In this document: in pieces, positions 1-8,081 of the stretch | Layout of the letters: the number at the start of each line of letters is the position of its first letter | Numbering within the stretch: position 1 is the stretch's first letter | Source: Hymenobacter sediminis | Lineage (GTDB): Bacteria; Bacteroidota; Bacteroidia; Cytophagales; Hymenobacteraceae | Length of the DNA: 64,000 nucleotides | Assembly (NCBI RefSeq): GCF_003231285.1 | Contig: NZ_QKNS01000010.1 | Coordinates: 1-64,000 of the forward strand | Direction: 5' to 3' | Translations under genes and position numbers: made by a program | The notes under the pieces: generated by a model | Told to the model about the DNA's origin: nothing | Databases searched by the model: none | The model's input: the letters and a program-made list of their open reading frames with translations, nothing else

Positions 1-268
1 ATTTGGTACTATTGCGCTTGACTGTTTCTACCTAACTTCAGCAGCTAAGAATATGGGACGTATCATCGTCTACCTAACTCGACAGTTGATAGGCATAGCA
101 AAAGGGGTTGCTCTCAGTATGGGCTTCTCTAATCCGTAGCAAGGATTCCAACGCCACAGGAGAATCTAAACCAACAACCTGTTAGCCTTTTCCGCAATCC
201 AGGCGCAACTGCGGCCCCTCTGGTTTGGCGAGTGCCAGCAGGCGGGCATACCACGTGGTTGGGTTGCC
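1..268. repeat. Left copy of a ~268-bp dispersed repeat (inverted relative to 60186-60453)
   Basis: Read on the + strand, this segment matches the reverse complement of 60186-60453 base by base without a net gap (position 1 pairs with 60453, position 268 with 60186). I count about nine differences in the first ~220 bases, then weaker similarity. A short frame ending at the TAG near 138-140 is shared, but similarity continues just as strongly past that stop, so the repeat is probably not conserved as protein. It may extend to the left beyond the window. It could be the end of an insertion element or a non-coding repeat; I do not recognise a transposase in it. Confidence 0.85.
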
Positions 269-353
269 CCAGCAGGAGGTTCTGCTGCCCTTGGACATTT
301 GTTGAACGATTGTTTACAGTATGTAAAATATTCTAGCAGGGTCGTTTATCTTA

Positions 354-896
354 CTATTTTCCAGGGATTGGATAGAAGACTAATTGGTTTTTTTCCTGTA
401 GCCACGTGACACCCTGAGGTGTAGGGTGCAATTTGCGGACAGCCTGCTTAGCCAGCGGATGCCACGTCTCGCCATTGGTGCGGGGGTGCTGCCAGAGCAG
501 GTGTACTTCCAAAGCCTCACCCGTAGTGGCCGCCGGCAGGGGAACCCGTGTAAGCTTGTCTGTCGTGGGTAGAAACCGGAACAAGCCGGCCGTGCTGCCG
601 ATCCACAGCGTGCCGGCGGTATCCGTGACCAGCCCCTGCACGGACCCGCGCGGCAGTCGGGGCGACAAAGGCTGGCGCAAGTTATTGAGGGGCACTAGCT
701 CCACCCCATCGTAGCGCGCCACTCCCTCGTCAGTGCCCACCCATAGAAACCCCGCCGTATCGCGAGCCAGGTGCTTGACCAGTACCTGGCTCAGCACGGC
801 ATCGCGCTGCCAGCGCTGCGCCCGCGCCGTGGCGCTAAGCCCACCAAGGGAAACCAAACACAGCAGCCAGCGCAACGGCCGAGAGTAATCCCACAT
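354..896 (-). pseudogene. Truncated Reg_prop (ligand-binding propeller) sensor protein
   Basis: 180 codons from ATG 896. Residues 1-26 form a signal peptide (hydrophobic core, then ATARA before the predicted cut). Two regulator-propeller repeats follow: LARDTAGFLWVGTDEGVARY near residues 43-62 and LVTDTAGTLWIGSTAGLFRF near 89-108. In this family the periplasmic propeller normally has a dozen or more repeats, a Y_Y_Y domain, a membrane span and a histidine kinase or LytTR-type output, about 900-1400 residues in all. Here the frame stops after about two blades, and the next sequence downstream (1-268) is a dispersed repeat. I infer a sensor gene cut off by rearrangement. A short secreted propeller protein is possible but unlikely. 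Confidence 0.7.
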
Positions 897-986
897 GCTA
901 GTTGCCCTCAGCCGGTTGAGGAAGCCGGGGCCGCGTAAAGATGCAGCCCTTTCGCGAAGGGTAACGAACCCGGAGCCTGCCAGCCT

Positions 987-1313
987 ATGGTTTTATCGGG
1001 CACCACAACGATGAGGGGCAGCAGACCCCAACCAGGCTGCACCCCCACGGATGCCGCCTACTTGGTCAATAGGGCTGAGCAGCTTCTGCGGCGCTACGTC
1101 TCCACGCTCTGGATCGATTGTTAGCAGGTGCAGGTCCTGGACCGGTGTGGACAGGCGGCCATTCTGCAGATTGAGCGCTTGGCCGCCCAGGCCCGCGTAG
1201 TGGTCTATTGGCAAGGCTTTTCAGAATCGGTGGTGCAACAGCTTTCCGAAACGGGGCTGTACTTGTTGTTGCGTCACTCCCCGCTAACTCGCCGCGAGAA
1301 GTACTTCGACTAG
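987..1313 (+). pseudogene. Ghost of a small STAS-domain-like protein
   Basis: One frame reads from ATG 987 to TAG 1313, broken by a single TAG at 1122-1124. The reading before the stop ends LLRRYVSTLWIDC and after it runs QVQVLDRCGQAAILQIERL, then VVVYWQGFSESVVQQL. This alternation (buried strand, 'LD..G', amphipathic helix, strand, 'G.SE.V...L..TGL') fits the STAS/anti-sigma-antagonist fold, which in Hymenobacter-like genomes occurs as short stand-alone proteins. The family call comes from pattern recognition only. The in-frame stop, and the lack of any continuing domain, make it a probable dead gene. The complementary strand also has an open frame here, which I regard as a shadow. Confidence 0.4.
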
Positions 1314-1641
1314 CGCTCCTGAGTGCTTGTACAGTATATAACCTTGCCTCAATCATTCTGCCTATCTCACGCTATGCGCATTGCCTTGGTCGTAATCATG
1401 AGCCGTTGGTGAGCCCATTGCTGTCACTGCAGCACGCGCAAAAAACGGCGTCTATTAAGCCTCATTCCGTATTTTGCACAGAGCATGGCTATACCGATGA
1501 GCCCTTTATGAGCTCATTATGGGTTCTTCTGCCAACGGGGCGGTTTTACCTGCCAAGGAGGCGAGTAGAGGCACCTCAGATTACCCTGTTTATCAACCCT
1601 CTACTTTCGGGTGCTCGTTTGTGTCAGCCCTTCCCCATTCT

Positions 1642-2754
1642 GTGCAAAAACGTCTTTTCTGCTCTTTTCTCGGGGCCGTATATCTGCTGCCCTTGCCTTC
1701 TTTCGGCCAAACTCCGAAAATCCCTAAACAACTCGATGCCTTGGTTACGGCGTACGCCAAGGCCGGGCAGTTTAACGGCACCGTGCTCGTGGCTCACCAC
1801 GGCAAGGTAATCTTCACCAAAGGCTACGGCTTGGCCAACCGCGAGTGGAACCAGCCCAACGCCGCCGACACCAAATTCCGCGTCGGCTCGCTCACCAAGC
1901 AGTTCACGGCGATGCTGGTGATGCAGCTAGTGGAAAAAGGACGGCTCCGGCTCGAGGGCCATGTAAGCGACTACCTGCCCGACTACCCCAAGGCCAACGG
2001 CACCAAGATCACGCTGCACCACTTGTTGTCGCACACCTCGGGGATCCCCAACGTGGCGGCCTCGGCGGCTAGCGAAGCCGCCAGTCGGTTGCCGACCACG
2101 CCCCAGGCGGCGGTGCGCGGCTTCTCGGCCCTGCCGCTCGAGTTTGAGCCCGGCAGCACCTACCGCTACAGCAATTCCGGCTACATTTTGCTCGGGGCCA
2201 TCTTGGAGCAGGTGACGGGCAGGCCCTACGCCCAGGTGTTGGCCGAGAACATTCTGCAACCCCTGCACATGCAGGATACCGGCTACGACCTGCCCAGCAC
2301 CATTCTACCCAAGCGGGCGGCGGGCTACGAAAAAACCGCCGCGGGCCTGGTCAACGCCCCCTACCTCGACATGACGGGCCCCTACGCGGCGGGCGCGCTC
2401 TATTCCACCGTGCGCGACCTCTACAAGTGGGAGCAGGCGCTGTACACCACCCAACTGCTCTCCGAGGCGGGCAAAGCGCAGCTGTTCACGCCCGTCAAAA
2501 ACGACCACGCCTACGGGTGGAACACGGCCCAGTTCCTGATGGGCGCCGATACGGTGGCGGTGCTGCGCCATGGCGGCGTGATTAACGGGTTTCGCGCCTT
2601 CCTGCTCCGCGCCCCGAAGGACCACAACCTCGTCATCGCCTTGGACAATGAGAGCAATGAGTACACGCCTAAAATTAGCACCATGCTGCTGCGGGTGCTC
2701 TACAACCAGCCCGTCATCGGCCCCGAGCCGGAGCCCCAACCGCCGAAGCCTTAG
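1642..2754 (+). CDS. Serine hydrolase, class C beta-lactamase / penicillin-binding-protein-like
   Basis: About 370 residues. I chose GTG 1642 because the residues after it (MQKRLFCSFLGAVYLLPLPS) form a signal peptide ending at FGQ; an upstream in-frame ATG at 1519 would bury this about 40 residues inside the protein. The three signatures of the family are present: SxxK as SLTK at about residue 83 (nucleophile Ser), YxN as YSN at about 176, and HGG at about 310 in place of KTG. The protein is therefore a periplasmic serine hydrolase of the beta-lactamase class C/esterase EstB/Pab87 group; the substrate (peptides, esters or D-amino acid amides) cannot be told from sequence. It ends in a proline-rich tail (EPEPQPPKP). 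It stands alone between unrelated genes. Confidence 0.88.
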   Translation: MQKRLFCSFLGAVYLLPLPSFGQTPKIPKQLDALVTAYAKAGQFNGTVLVAHHGKVIFTKGYGLANREWNQPNAADTKFRVGSLTKQFTAMLVMQLVEKGRLRLEGHVSDYLPDYPKANGTKITLHHLLSHTSGIPNVAASAASEAASRLPTTPQAAVRGFSALPLEFEPGSTYRYSNSGYILLGAILEQVTGRPYAQVLAENILQPLHMQDTGYDLPSTILPKRAAGYEKTAAGLVNAPYLDMTGPYAAGALYSTVRDLYKWEQALYTTQLLSEAGKAQLFTPVKNDHAYGWNTAQFLMGADTVAVLRHGGVINGFRAFLLRAPKDHNLVIALDNESNEYTPKISTMLLRVLYNQPVIGPEPEPQPPKP

Positions 2755-2863
2755 CGTGTAAATCCGCCTCATTGGAAGAAGAACCCCATTAGCGAGCAAT
2801 GAATACTTGGGCAAGCACTCCTTATTATACCTTGAGGCCCCCACAGGTTCTGGCACTCGTTCA

Positions 2864-3562
2864 CTACCGCCCATCAGAGGTCAGGGAGTGAAGCCGCCGC
2901 TCAATGATAAATTTTCGTTCGTCACCATATCCGTACGGCAACTGGCAATCAATCGCTTCTCGCAATTCCGGATGACGCAACAGTTGGCGAATTTCCGTAG
3001 CGATGTAGGAGCGTACGGCCGGGGAAGCAGCTGCTACTTCCGCCCCTAGTGCCGGGCGGTTATCCAGCACGTACACGATATCCTCCAGGTCATTGCTCAG
3101 GCGGATGTCGCTCATGCCGCGGCTGCGCAGCGCCGCCAGCTTCGTGGCGACAAAGTAAACCGCAGGCATAATCTGGATAGTGGTCTCGTCGGGCAGCGTA
3201 TAGGGGATGGCGTGGGCAAAGCCTTCCGGATACCACGGGTTCGAGAACCCCAGGATGTTGTCTTCCCCGACCGGCATTACATCGACCACCAGCCCCGCGA
3301 CCCGCCAGCGGCAGATGACCTTTGACTCTTGGTCATGCCGGAACCCGAGGGCACGCAACTCTTCCTCCAGCACGTAGTAGGCCATGCGCGGCACCACCTC
3401 GATAATGCAATCCACATCCATAGTCGGGCGGGACTCGGCGGCACGGGCGGCAGTACTGTACAGGCCGGCGGTGCTGCCACCGACGAAAACGACCCGTTCC
3501 CGCAGGGGACCCAGCGCCCGGGCCACGGCCTGCAGCGCGGCTAAGTTGGCCGCATTAGACAT
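2864..3562 (-). CDS. AbiEii/AbiGii-type nucleotidyltransferase (toxin of a type IV toxin-antitoxin pair)
   Basis: 232 residues. The DNA polymerase-beta nucleotidyltransferase core is visible: GGS at residues 28-30, the metal-binding pair D49 and D51 in PTMDVDC, and a third acidic candidate D94 in VVDVMP. The 'FVATKLAAL' segment in the second half is also typical of AbiEii-like proteins, which stall growth by transferring nucleotides to RNA. Its start overlaps the end of the upstream gene (3555-4079) by 8 bases, so the two are probably translationally coupled, regulator first and toxin second, as in AbiE systems. It might act as a toxin or a phage-defence abortive-infection protein; activity is inferred, not seen. 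Confidence 0.8.
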   Translation of the reverse strand: MSNAANLAALQAVARALGPLRERVVFVGGSTAGLYSTAARAAESRPTMDVDCIIEVVPRMAYYVLEEELRALGFRHDQESKVICRWRVAGLVVDVMPVGEDNILGFSNPWYPEGFAHAIPYTLPDETTIQIMPAVYFVATKLAALRSRGMSDIRLSNDLEDIVYVLDNRPALGAEVAAASPAVRSYIATEIRQLLRHPELREAIDCQLPYGYGDERKFIIERRLHSLTSDGR

Positions 3563-4079
3563 GGGCCGGCAACAAGAAGGCTTTCAATAAATCCCCCGCC
3601 AGTTTTCGCTCCCGAGGACGGCCCACCCGCAATGCGTCAACCAGCGCCAGCAGTTCATAGAGGTGGGCGTCGGCTTTGGCTGCCTGCGGCACGCGCGGGT
3701 ATAAGGGCTCGATGGCGCTGCCCCAGTAGTCGCTTTCTGCGTCGGGCCAAACGTACAGCTGCTCGGCTACCAGCTGCTCCCGCAAGGGGGCGGCGCTGTG
3801 CGCGGTAGGTAGTCCCCGTACCTGGGCACCCGGCTGCGTGGGAAACACCACCGGTAAGCCGTAGAGCAGAAACTCCAGAAAGGTTCGCCGGGCCACGCGC
3901 CGGTCGGTTCCCTCCAGCAGCCGAGCGTACTGGCATCGCTTCAGGCTGAACGATATTTCGGTCGGGCTTAAGAACAAAGCATGCGCTACCTCCTTGCCTT
4001 GCCAGGAAGTTTGTTCCAGCAACAGCACCTTAAGCAGAACCACTACATCCTGCGGGCGCATCCCATTGTGTTGTCGCAT
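3555..4079 (-). CDS. Putative antitoxin/DNA-binding partner of the AbiEii-like toxin
   Basis: About 174 residues from ATG 4079; another ATG lies at 4061 (MRPQDVVVLLKVLL) and a TTG at 4106. The N-terminal third reads as a winged-helix domain: helix MRPQDVVVLLKVLLLE, then EVAHALFLSPTEISFSLKRC as a probable recognition unit. The rest is charged and without a motif I recognise. AbiEi antitoxins have an N-terminal winged helix that represses their own operon, which fits the position and the 8-base overlap with the toxin gene. I infer the role from context; by itself it could be any small HTH regulator. The promoter side holds a perfect palindrome (4100-4114) that may be the operator. Confidence 0.6.
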   Translation of the reverse strand: MRQHNGMRPQDVVVLLKVLLLEQTSWQGKEVAHALFLSPTEISFSLKRCQYARLLEGTDRRVARRTFLEFLLYGLPVVFPTQPGAQVRGLPTAHSAAPLREQLVAEQLYVWPDAESDYWGSAIEPLYPRVPQAAKADAHLYELLALVDALRVGRPRERKLAGDLLKAFLLPAHV

Positions 4080-4099
4080 CACAATTAGCCAATTTTTGG

Positions 4100-4114
4100 T
4101 TTGCAATTTGCAAA
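4100..4114. promoter_or_regulatory. Palindrome TTTGCAATTTGCAAA upstream of the AbiE-like operon
   Basis: Perfect 7+1+7 inverted repeat about 20 bases before ATG 4079 of the putative antitoxin. Its inner 13 bases, TTGCAATTTGCAA, are identical to the core of a palindrome at 24042-24056 in the HxlR/NmrA intergenic region. It may be an autoregulatory operator of the AbiE pair or a site for the HxlR-type regulator. Confidence 0.5.
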
Positions 4115-4174
4115 TTGATAATCAATATTCACACCCGGGAGCTCTTCAGGTTATCAATTCACCTTAGGATTTTA

Positions 4175-4248
4175 AGGACTGATAAGCCCGTATTATCAGT
4201 CCTATAGAAATGACCCATCCAAGAAACGGCCGGTTTCTGGATGGTTTT
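4175..4248. terminator. Two hairpins in the 4107-4325 gap
   Basis: First hairpin: AGGACTGATAA (4175-4185) pairs perfectly with 4193-4203 around a 7-base loop. Second: CCATCC-A-AGAAAC (4215-4227) pairs with GTTTCTGGATGG (4233-4244) and is followed by TTTTAT. They lie between the start of the AbiE operon and the 3' end of the 4326-4691 gene; a third, looser pairing (AACGGC with GCCGTT, about 4260-4297) lies closer to that stop. One or more could end transcription of the 4326 gene. The remaining bases hold nothing else I can identify. Confidence 0.4.
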
Positions 4249-4325
4249 ATCATCTGCCAAAACGGCCCAAAAAGGCAGTTTTTCGGAGCCGTTTTTCGTG
4301 CCCCTTTTTGAACAGTATTTGGCGA

Positions 4326-4691
4326 TCAGTTGCAAGAGTTTACTTGCGTGGTATCCGTTACCCGGTATACTAGCTGCTTATTCTTTTTGTAATAAATGCC
4401 CCGTAGGCTCACATACGCACTATCACACTCCCCCCAAATGACCACTTTAAAAGTAGAAGAGTCACCCTCGACCAGCACTTCCTTGCTGAGCTGCAAGGTT
4501 TGCCCCGTGGGAGAGCCGATGAACTGCATGAGCTTGTCATTTTTTTCCAGCTCCTTGCTGAGCTCACTCATGAAAGGAGGCAGGCTAAAAAAGATATTGC
4601 CACAACCATAAGCGAGGCCAATTATCAGTAGCACGACTACCATATAGCCAGCAAGTCTATCAATTCGTTTAAGCGTTTTCCATAGTGACAT
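4326..4691 (-). CDS. Small single-pass membrane protein, Coa1-like layout
   Basis: About 121 residues from ATG 4691 (MSLWKTLKRIDRLAGYMVVV); the frame is open further upstream but without coding character. There is one transmembrane helix at about residues 15-33 (GYMVVVLLIIGLAYGCGNIF), then a soluble domain of about 85 residues containing a 'GSPTGQ...SKEVLVEGDSSTFKV' stretch. The plan (short N-terminus, one helix, small beta-rich domain beginning at a G-x-P turn) resembles cytochrome oxidase assembly Coa1-domain proteins common in Bacteroidota, but the match is weak and the function unknown. Neighbours give no help. Confidence 0.5.
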   Translation of the reverse strand: MSLWKTLKRIDRLAGYMVVVLLIIGLAYGCGNIFFSLPPFMSELSKELEKNDKLMQFIGSPTGQTLQLSKEVLVEGDSSTFKVVIWGECDSAYVSLRGIYYKKNKQLVYRVTDTTQVNSCN

Positions 4692-4871
4692 AACTAGGGG
4701 CTTCATGACGCTTAAAGCTACTATACAAAAGGCCGCATATAGATTCGTAGCTGAAGGACCATTAAGGTGTACCATGTTGGCCCCCACAGAACGCGGTTCG
4801 GGGACGATCCAGTTTCTTTGCGAAAAGCGGGGCCAAGAAGTGGGGTCCCATCTAGTTCTTCTAGCTGCTGT

Positions 4872-5369
4872 ATGAGGCTCCCCATTTTGCTGCTCTCTTG
4901 GAGTGGATTATCTCTGCTTTTCGAGGCCTGTGAGCCGGTCAACAGGCCAGACTGGTCGCTGCAGCCCCAGTCCGTGGGCTTGCAGGGGGAGTGGCACTAC
5001 GACTCGGCGGGAGTGTAGGTGTATGACGCCACTCGTCAGCCATTGGGTGGAAGCCGCCAGCCCCAGCCAGCCGGCGAAGTGCTAACCATTGACGCGGGCC
5101 GATGGGTGTACTCGGGGACATTACACGTAGTGCACACCTACACGCGCGAGGGACCTACGCTTGTGATCCGTCGCATCGGCACCCGCCAGCTAGTGGAGCA
5201 GGGCTATATTTCACCAGAGAAGATCGGTCACGTCCTCTTCCAGGACACCTTTGATCTAATACAGCTGACGCCTACCCACCTGACGATACGCGACAGTTCC
5301 GGGGTGGTGGATCCAAATTGCAGCCCGAGTCCCTGTTATACAGTACACCGACAATACTATTCGCGCTGA
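4872..5369 (+). pseudogene. Lipoprotein gene interrupted by one in-frame stop
   Basis: From ATG 4872 the frame encodes a lipoprotein signal (MRLPILLLSWSGLSLLFEAC, lipobox Cys about residue 20), a short 'GEWHYDSAG' segment, then TAG at 5016-5018, and continues in the same frame to 5369 (VYDATRQPLGGSRQPQPAGE onward, about 116 more residues ending HRQYYSR). Base use is the same on both sides of the stop, so the two halves are one gene of about 165 codons. The 'LxGEW...D...VYDA' beginning resembles small lipocalin-like Bacteroidota lipoproteins. It is inactivated, or the stop is a sequencing error, or the second half starts from GTG 5019 without a signal peptide. Confidence 0.55.
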
Positions 5370-5775
5370 ACCCCTGCTTTTGTACAGGTGTAGTCGCGCC
5401 TCTTATAGGAGCTCCTGCTCGCCGCTACCCGCCCAGCTATCCGTAGCGGTAACGGTGAGCGAGTAGCGGTACGGATAAGAAGGCGGGTAGAGGCGAGGAA
5501 AAGAGAACCCACTCGTGCCCTGCGTTTTGAGCAGTCACAGCCGGTGGCCTGCTTCGGCGGCAGGTACTATTTTCTGACGCATACTGACAGGGGGCGCACT
5601 AGAGCTAGAACAAAAAACCACGCTAAGGAATTCGAGAGTCTACCGAACGCATGTATAAGCCTCAGTTCCGGGGTTTTGGTCACAACGGGGCGAAAAAGTA
5701 TGCTACACATTGAGTGATATCTTTTACGCTCTTTTTTAGAAGCAAACGTCCCCTCTACCCCGTGCTGTCCTCCCG
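5370..5775. other. Intergenic stretch with an imperfect inverted repeat
   Basis: About 400 bases without a convincing gene. An imperfect inverted repeat at about 5424-5487 has outer arms CTACCCGCC and GGCGGGTAG with a related inner pair (TATCCGTA and TACGGATA). On the - strand the same bases read YSLTVTATDSWAGSGEQELL then stop, preceded by disrupted frames, so this may be the last piece of a decayed secreted-protein gene rather than a regulatory hairpin. Confidence 0.3.
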
Positions 5776-6732
5776 CTATAGTGCCGAATACTTCTTCGGC
5801 TTCAGGCCGATATACTGCTCAAATACCCGCGAAAAATGGCTCAGGTTGGTAAACCCCAACTGATAGCCCACCTCCGAAACCGTCAGGCGCTGCTCTCTCA
5901 GTAGGCGGGCGGCTTCCTGCATGCGTAGCGTCTGATAATAGTCAAACACGCTTTTGCCAAAGGTCTGCCGGAACAGCTTTCGCAGCTTCGGCTCGCTCAT
6001 GTTAGCCTCTTTGGCGAGGGCTGCAATGTGGGGGGCTTCCCCCAAAGACGACTGCAAACGCCGTTTGATGGCATAAATCGCCTGGAGGTCGGCCAAGTGC
6101 ATTTTGCCCGGCGCAATGGCCTCGCGCTGCAGCAACAAGGCCACCGTATGACAAAGCAGTTCTTCGCACTTGAGCTTGCAGTAGGGGCTGGCCAGCATCT
6201 CTGGCACCGGCAGCAGCAGCAGGTCACTGGCGGTGTGGAGGATGGCGGGGGAAGTACCCGTTTCAACGGCGAAGGTGGCGCTGGTGGCCAGCAGGCTGGC
6301 CACCAGCGGGTGATCTAGTTCCCCAAACAGTCGCCGCAGGTAGGGCCGGGAAACAGCAATGGTCACGCTGTTAAACAGCGTGTTAGCCGGCATATCGATA
6401 ACCGAAGAGGCCGCGTGCTGGCAGATCAGAACGCTGGCGGGCTCCGTAAGTACATCGGGTGCCGGCTGGGCGACCGGGGGGAAAATACCCCGCAGCAGAA
6501 ACACCACCTCCTCCGGCCGTTCGGCTAGGTCGGTGGTTTCCACCAGCACCGCCTCGTGCAGGTAGTAGTGCCGCACCATCATGCGCAACTCGCTGCCCCA
6601 GGCAAAACCGGTAATGTACCCGCCGCCCTTGCTGGCCGGAATATCGATGAAACGCCCCCGCACGGTGGCCCCGAGGGCTTGGGCTAATTGCAAGACAATA
6701 CCAGCGCCGGTATCTGTCACAGCTATTTTCAT
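5776..6732 (-). CDS. AraC-family transcriptional regulator
   Basis: 318 residues. The C-terminal ~95 residues carry the double helix-turn-helix of the AraC/XylS family: first HTH about residues 235-255 (IAALAKEANMSEPKLRKLFR), second in the segment ending LTVSEVGYQLGFTNLSHFSR, and the terminal GLKPKKYSAL. The N-terminal part is unlike a cupin arm and is probably a ligand-sensing domain. It is transcribed divergently from the FAD monooxygenase gene at 6830, 97 bases away, so it most likely controls that gene. Between them, AAAGTAAGCTCACTTT (6774-6789) is a near-perfect dyad and a candidate operator. Confidence 0.88.
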   Translation of the reverse strand: MKIAVTDTGAGIVLQLAQALGATVRGRFIDIPASKGGGYITGFAWGSELRMMVRHYYLHEAVLVETTDLAERPEEVVFLLRGIFPPVAQPAPDVLTEPASVLICQHAASSVIDMPANTLFNSVTIAVSRPYLRRLFGELDHPLVASLLATSATFAVETGTSPAILHTASDLLLLPVPEMLASPYCKLKCEELLCHTVALLLQREAIAPGKMHLADLQAIYAIKRRLQSSLGEAPHIAALAKEANMSEPKLRKLFRQTFGKSVFDYYQTLRMQEAARLLREQRLTVSEVGYQLGFTNLSHFSRVFEQYIGLKPKKYSAL

Positions 6733-6773
6733 TCGCGACTATTTTTAGAGCAATAAGGGCTATTTCGCCCCTG

Positions 6774-6789
6774 AAAGTAAGCTCACTTT
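6774..6789. promoter_or_regulatory. Dyad AAAGTAAGCTCACTTT between araC-type and monooxygenase genes
   Basis: Near-perfect 16-bp dyad (one mismatched base pair) in the 97-base divergent intergenic region. It is a candidate AraC-family operator; no second copy was noticed in the window, so support is positional only. Confidence 0.3.
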
Positions 6790-6829
6790 TGCATGGTCAA
6801 CACCAACGTTGATCTTAAATGCAGCTTCG

Positions 6830-8008
6830 ATGCTCTTACACAATAAGAAAGTGGCTATTATCGGCGGGGGCCCGGGCGGCCTGACCCTGGCCCGGCTGTT
6901 GCAGCAGCAGGGCGTGAGCGTGCAGGTCTACGAACGCGATGCCTCGCCGCATGTTCGGCTGCAGGGCTCGGCCCTGGACCTGCACCACGACTCGGGGCTA
7001 AAAGCCTTGACCGCAGCGGGCTTACTAGAGAAATTCAAGCAGACCTACCGCCCGGGCGCGGACGCCATGGTCGTTGTCAACGGCCAGCTGGAAGTCCTGC
7101 TCGATCAACATACTGACAAGGTCGCCCAGGATTTCGGGGACGAGGGCTTCCGCCCGGAAATTGACCGGGGGCCGCTCCGGGATCTGCTCCTAGCCTCCTT
7201 GCAGGAGGGAACCATGATTTGGGATGCTCACTTCAAGGCGATGCAGCCAGCCGGTGCGGGCTGGGACCTCCACTTTAAAAATGGAACCCACGCCTACGCC
7301 GACGTGGTGGTGGCGGCCGATGGAGCCAATTCCAAGGTGCGCCCCTACGCTACCGAAGTGCGGCCGGTTTATTCCGGCTTTGTCCTGTTGGAAGGCTCCC
7401 TTCCCGACGCGGCGCAGCGGGTACCCGCGCTATGGCAGCTGCTGCAGGGAGGTAGTCTTACGGCACTGGAAAATGGCCAAACCATCAGCTTCATGACCAA
7501 GGGCGATGGCACGCTAAATTTTTGGGTCTGGGTGAAAAAGCCCGAAAACTGGTTGGCCACCTCGGGCATCACCTGGACCGACCGGGCCGCGGTCGCCGCG
7601 TGGTTTACCCACGAATTCAGCACGTGGAGCCCCACCTGGCAGGAAGTATTTGCCAACGAGGTCCTGACCGTGGTGCCCCGTCCGAGCTATTACTTTCCGC
7701 TAGACCAGCCCTGGCCATCGCAGCCCAATCTCACCCTGCTCGGCGACGCAGCACATCAAATGCCACCCAACGGGGAAGGGGTTAACCAGGCGATGGTCGA
7801 TGCCTTGGACTTGGCCGAGGCGCTGGGCAGTGCGCACTTGGAAACGATTGGACAAGCCATTGCCGCATATGAGGAGAAGATGCGCCAGCGCATGGTGGGC
7901 GTCGAAGCGGATACGCGGGAGCTTTTGGACCTCATGCACGCCGACAACAACCAGGAGGTCTTTCTACGCATCTTTTCCGGGAACCCCGACGTGGCCCCCA
8001 ACGCGTAG
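6830..8008 (+). CDS. FAD-dependent monooxygenase, TetX-like (PHBH fold)
   Basis: 392 residues from ATG 6830 (MLLHNKKVAIIGGGPGGLTL); an in-frame ATG at 6809 adds seven residues before the Rossmann strand. Motifs of group A flavoprotein hydroxylases: dinucleotide GxGxxG at residues 12-17, an 'RLQGSALDLHHDSG' segment like TetX, 'EIDRGPLRDLLL' (the R-x-x-L helix) and the FAD-binding GDAAHQMPPNGEGVNQAM at about 305-322. The closest-looking family is TetX and its relatives, NADPH-dependent monooxygenases that hydroxylate tetracyclines; many homologues act on other aromatic compounds. Length and motifs look intact. The divergent AraC regulator suggests induction by substrate. Confidence 0.87.
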   Translation: MLLHNKKVAIIGGGPGGLTLARLLQQQGVSVQVYERDASPHVRLQGSALDLHHDSGLKALTAAGLLEKFKQTYRPGADAMVVVNGQLEVLLDQHTDKVAQDFGDEGFRPEIDRGPLRDLLLASLQEGTMIWDAHFKAMQPAGAGWDLHFKNGTHAYADVVVAADGANSKVRPYATEVRPVYSGFVLLEGSLPDAAQRVPALWQLLQGGSLTALENGQTISFMTKGDGTLNFWVWVKKPENWLATSGITWTDRAAVAAWFTHEFSTWSPTWQEVFANEVLTVVPRPSYYFPLDQPWPSQPNLTLLGDAAHQMPPNGEGVNQAMVDALDLAEALGSAHLETIGQAIAAYEEKMRQRMVGVEADTRELLDLMHADNNQEVFLRIFSGNPDVAPNA

Positions 8009-8081
8009 CGAGGATTTTAGTAAGGCTGTGTCCCTAGCCAGCCCTTGGTAGCATACGTGCCGGAATGCATGCAGCAAAAAG

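Noticed and set aside
1-140. C-terminal end of a transposase in the dispersed repeat
   Set aside because: The short shared frame is not followed by loss of similarity after its stop, and no transposase motif is visible.
993-1214. A - strand frame that resembles a propeller fragment
   Set aside because: The + strand frame over the same bases reads better as a STAS-like ghost with matching hydrophobic pattern.
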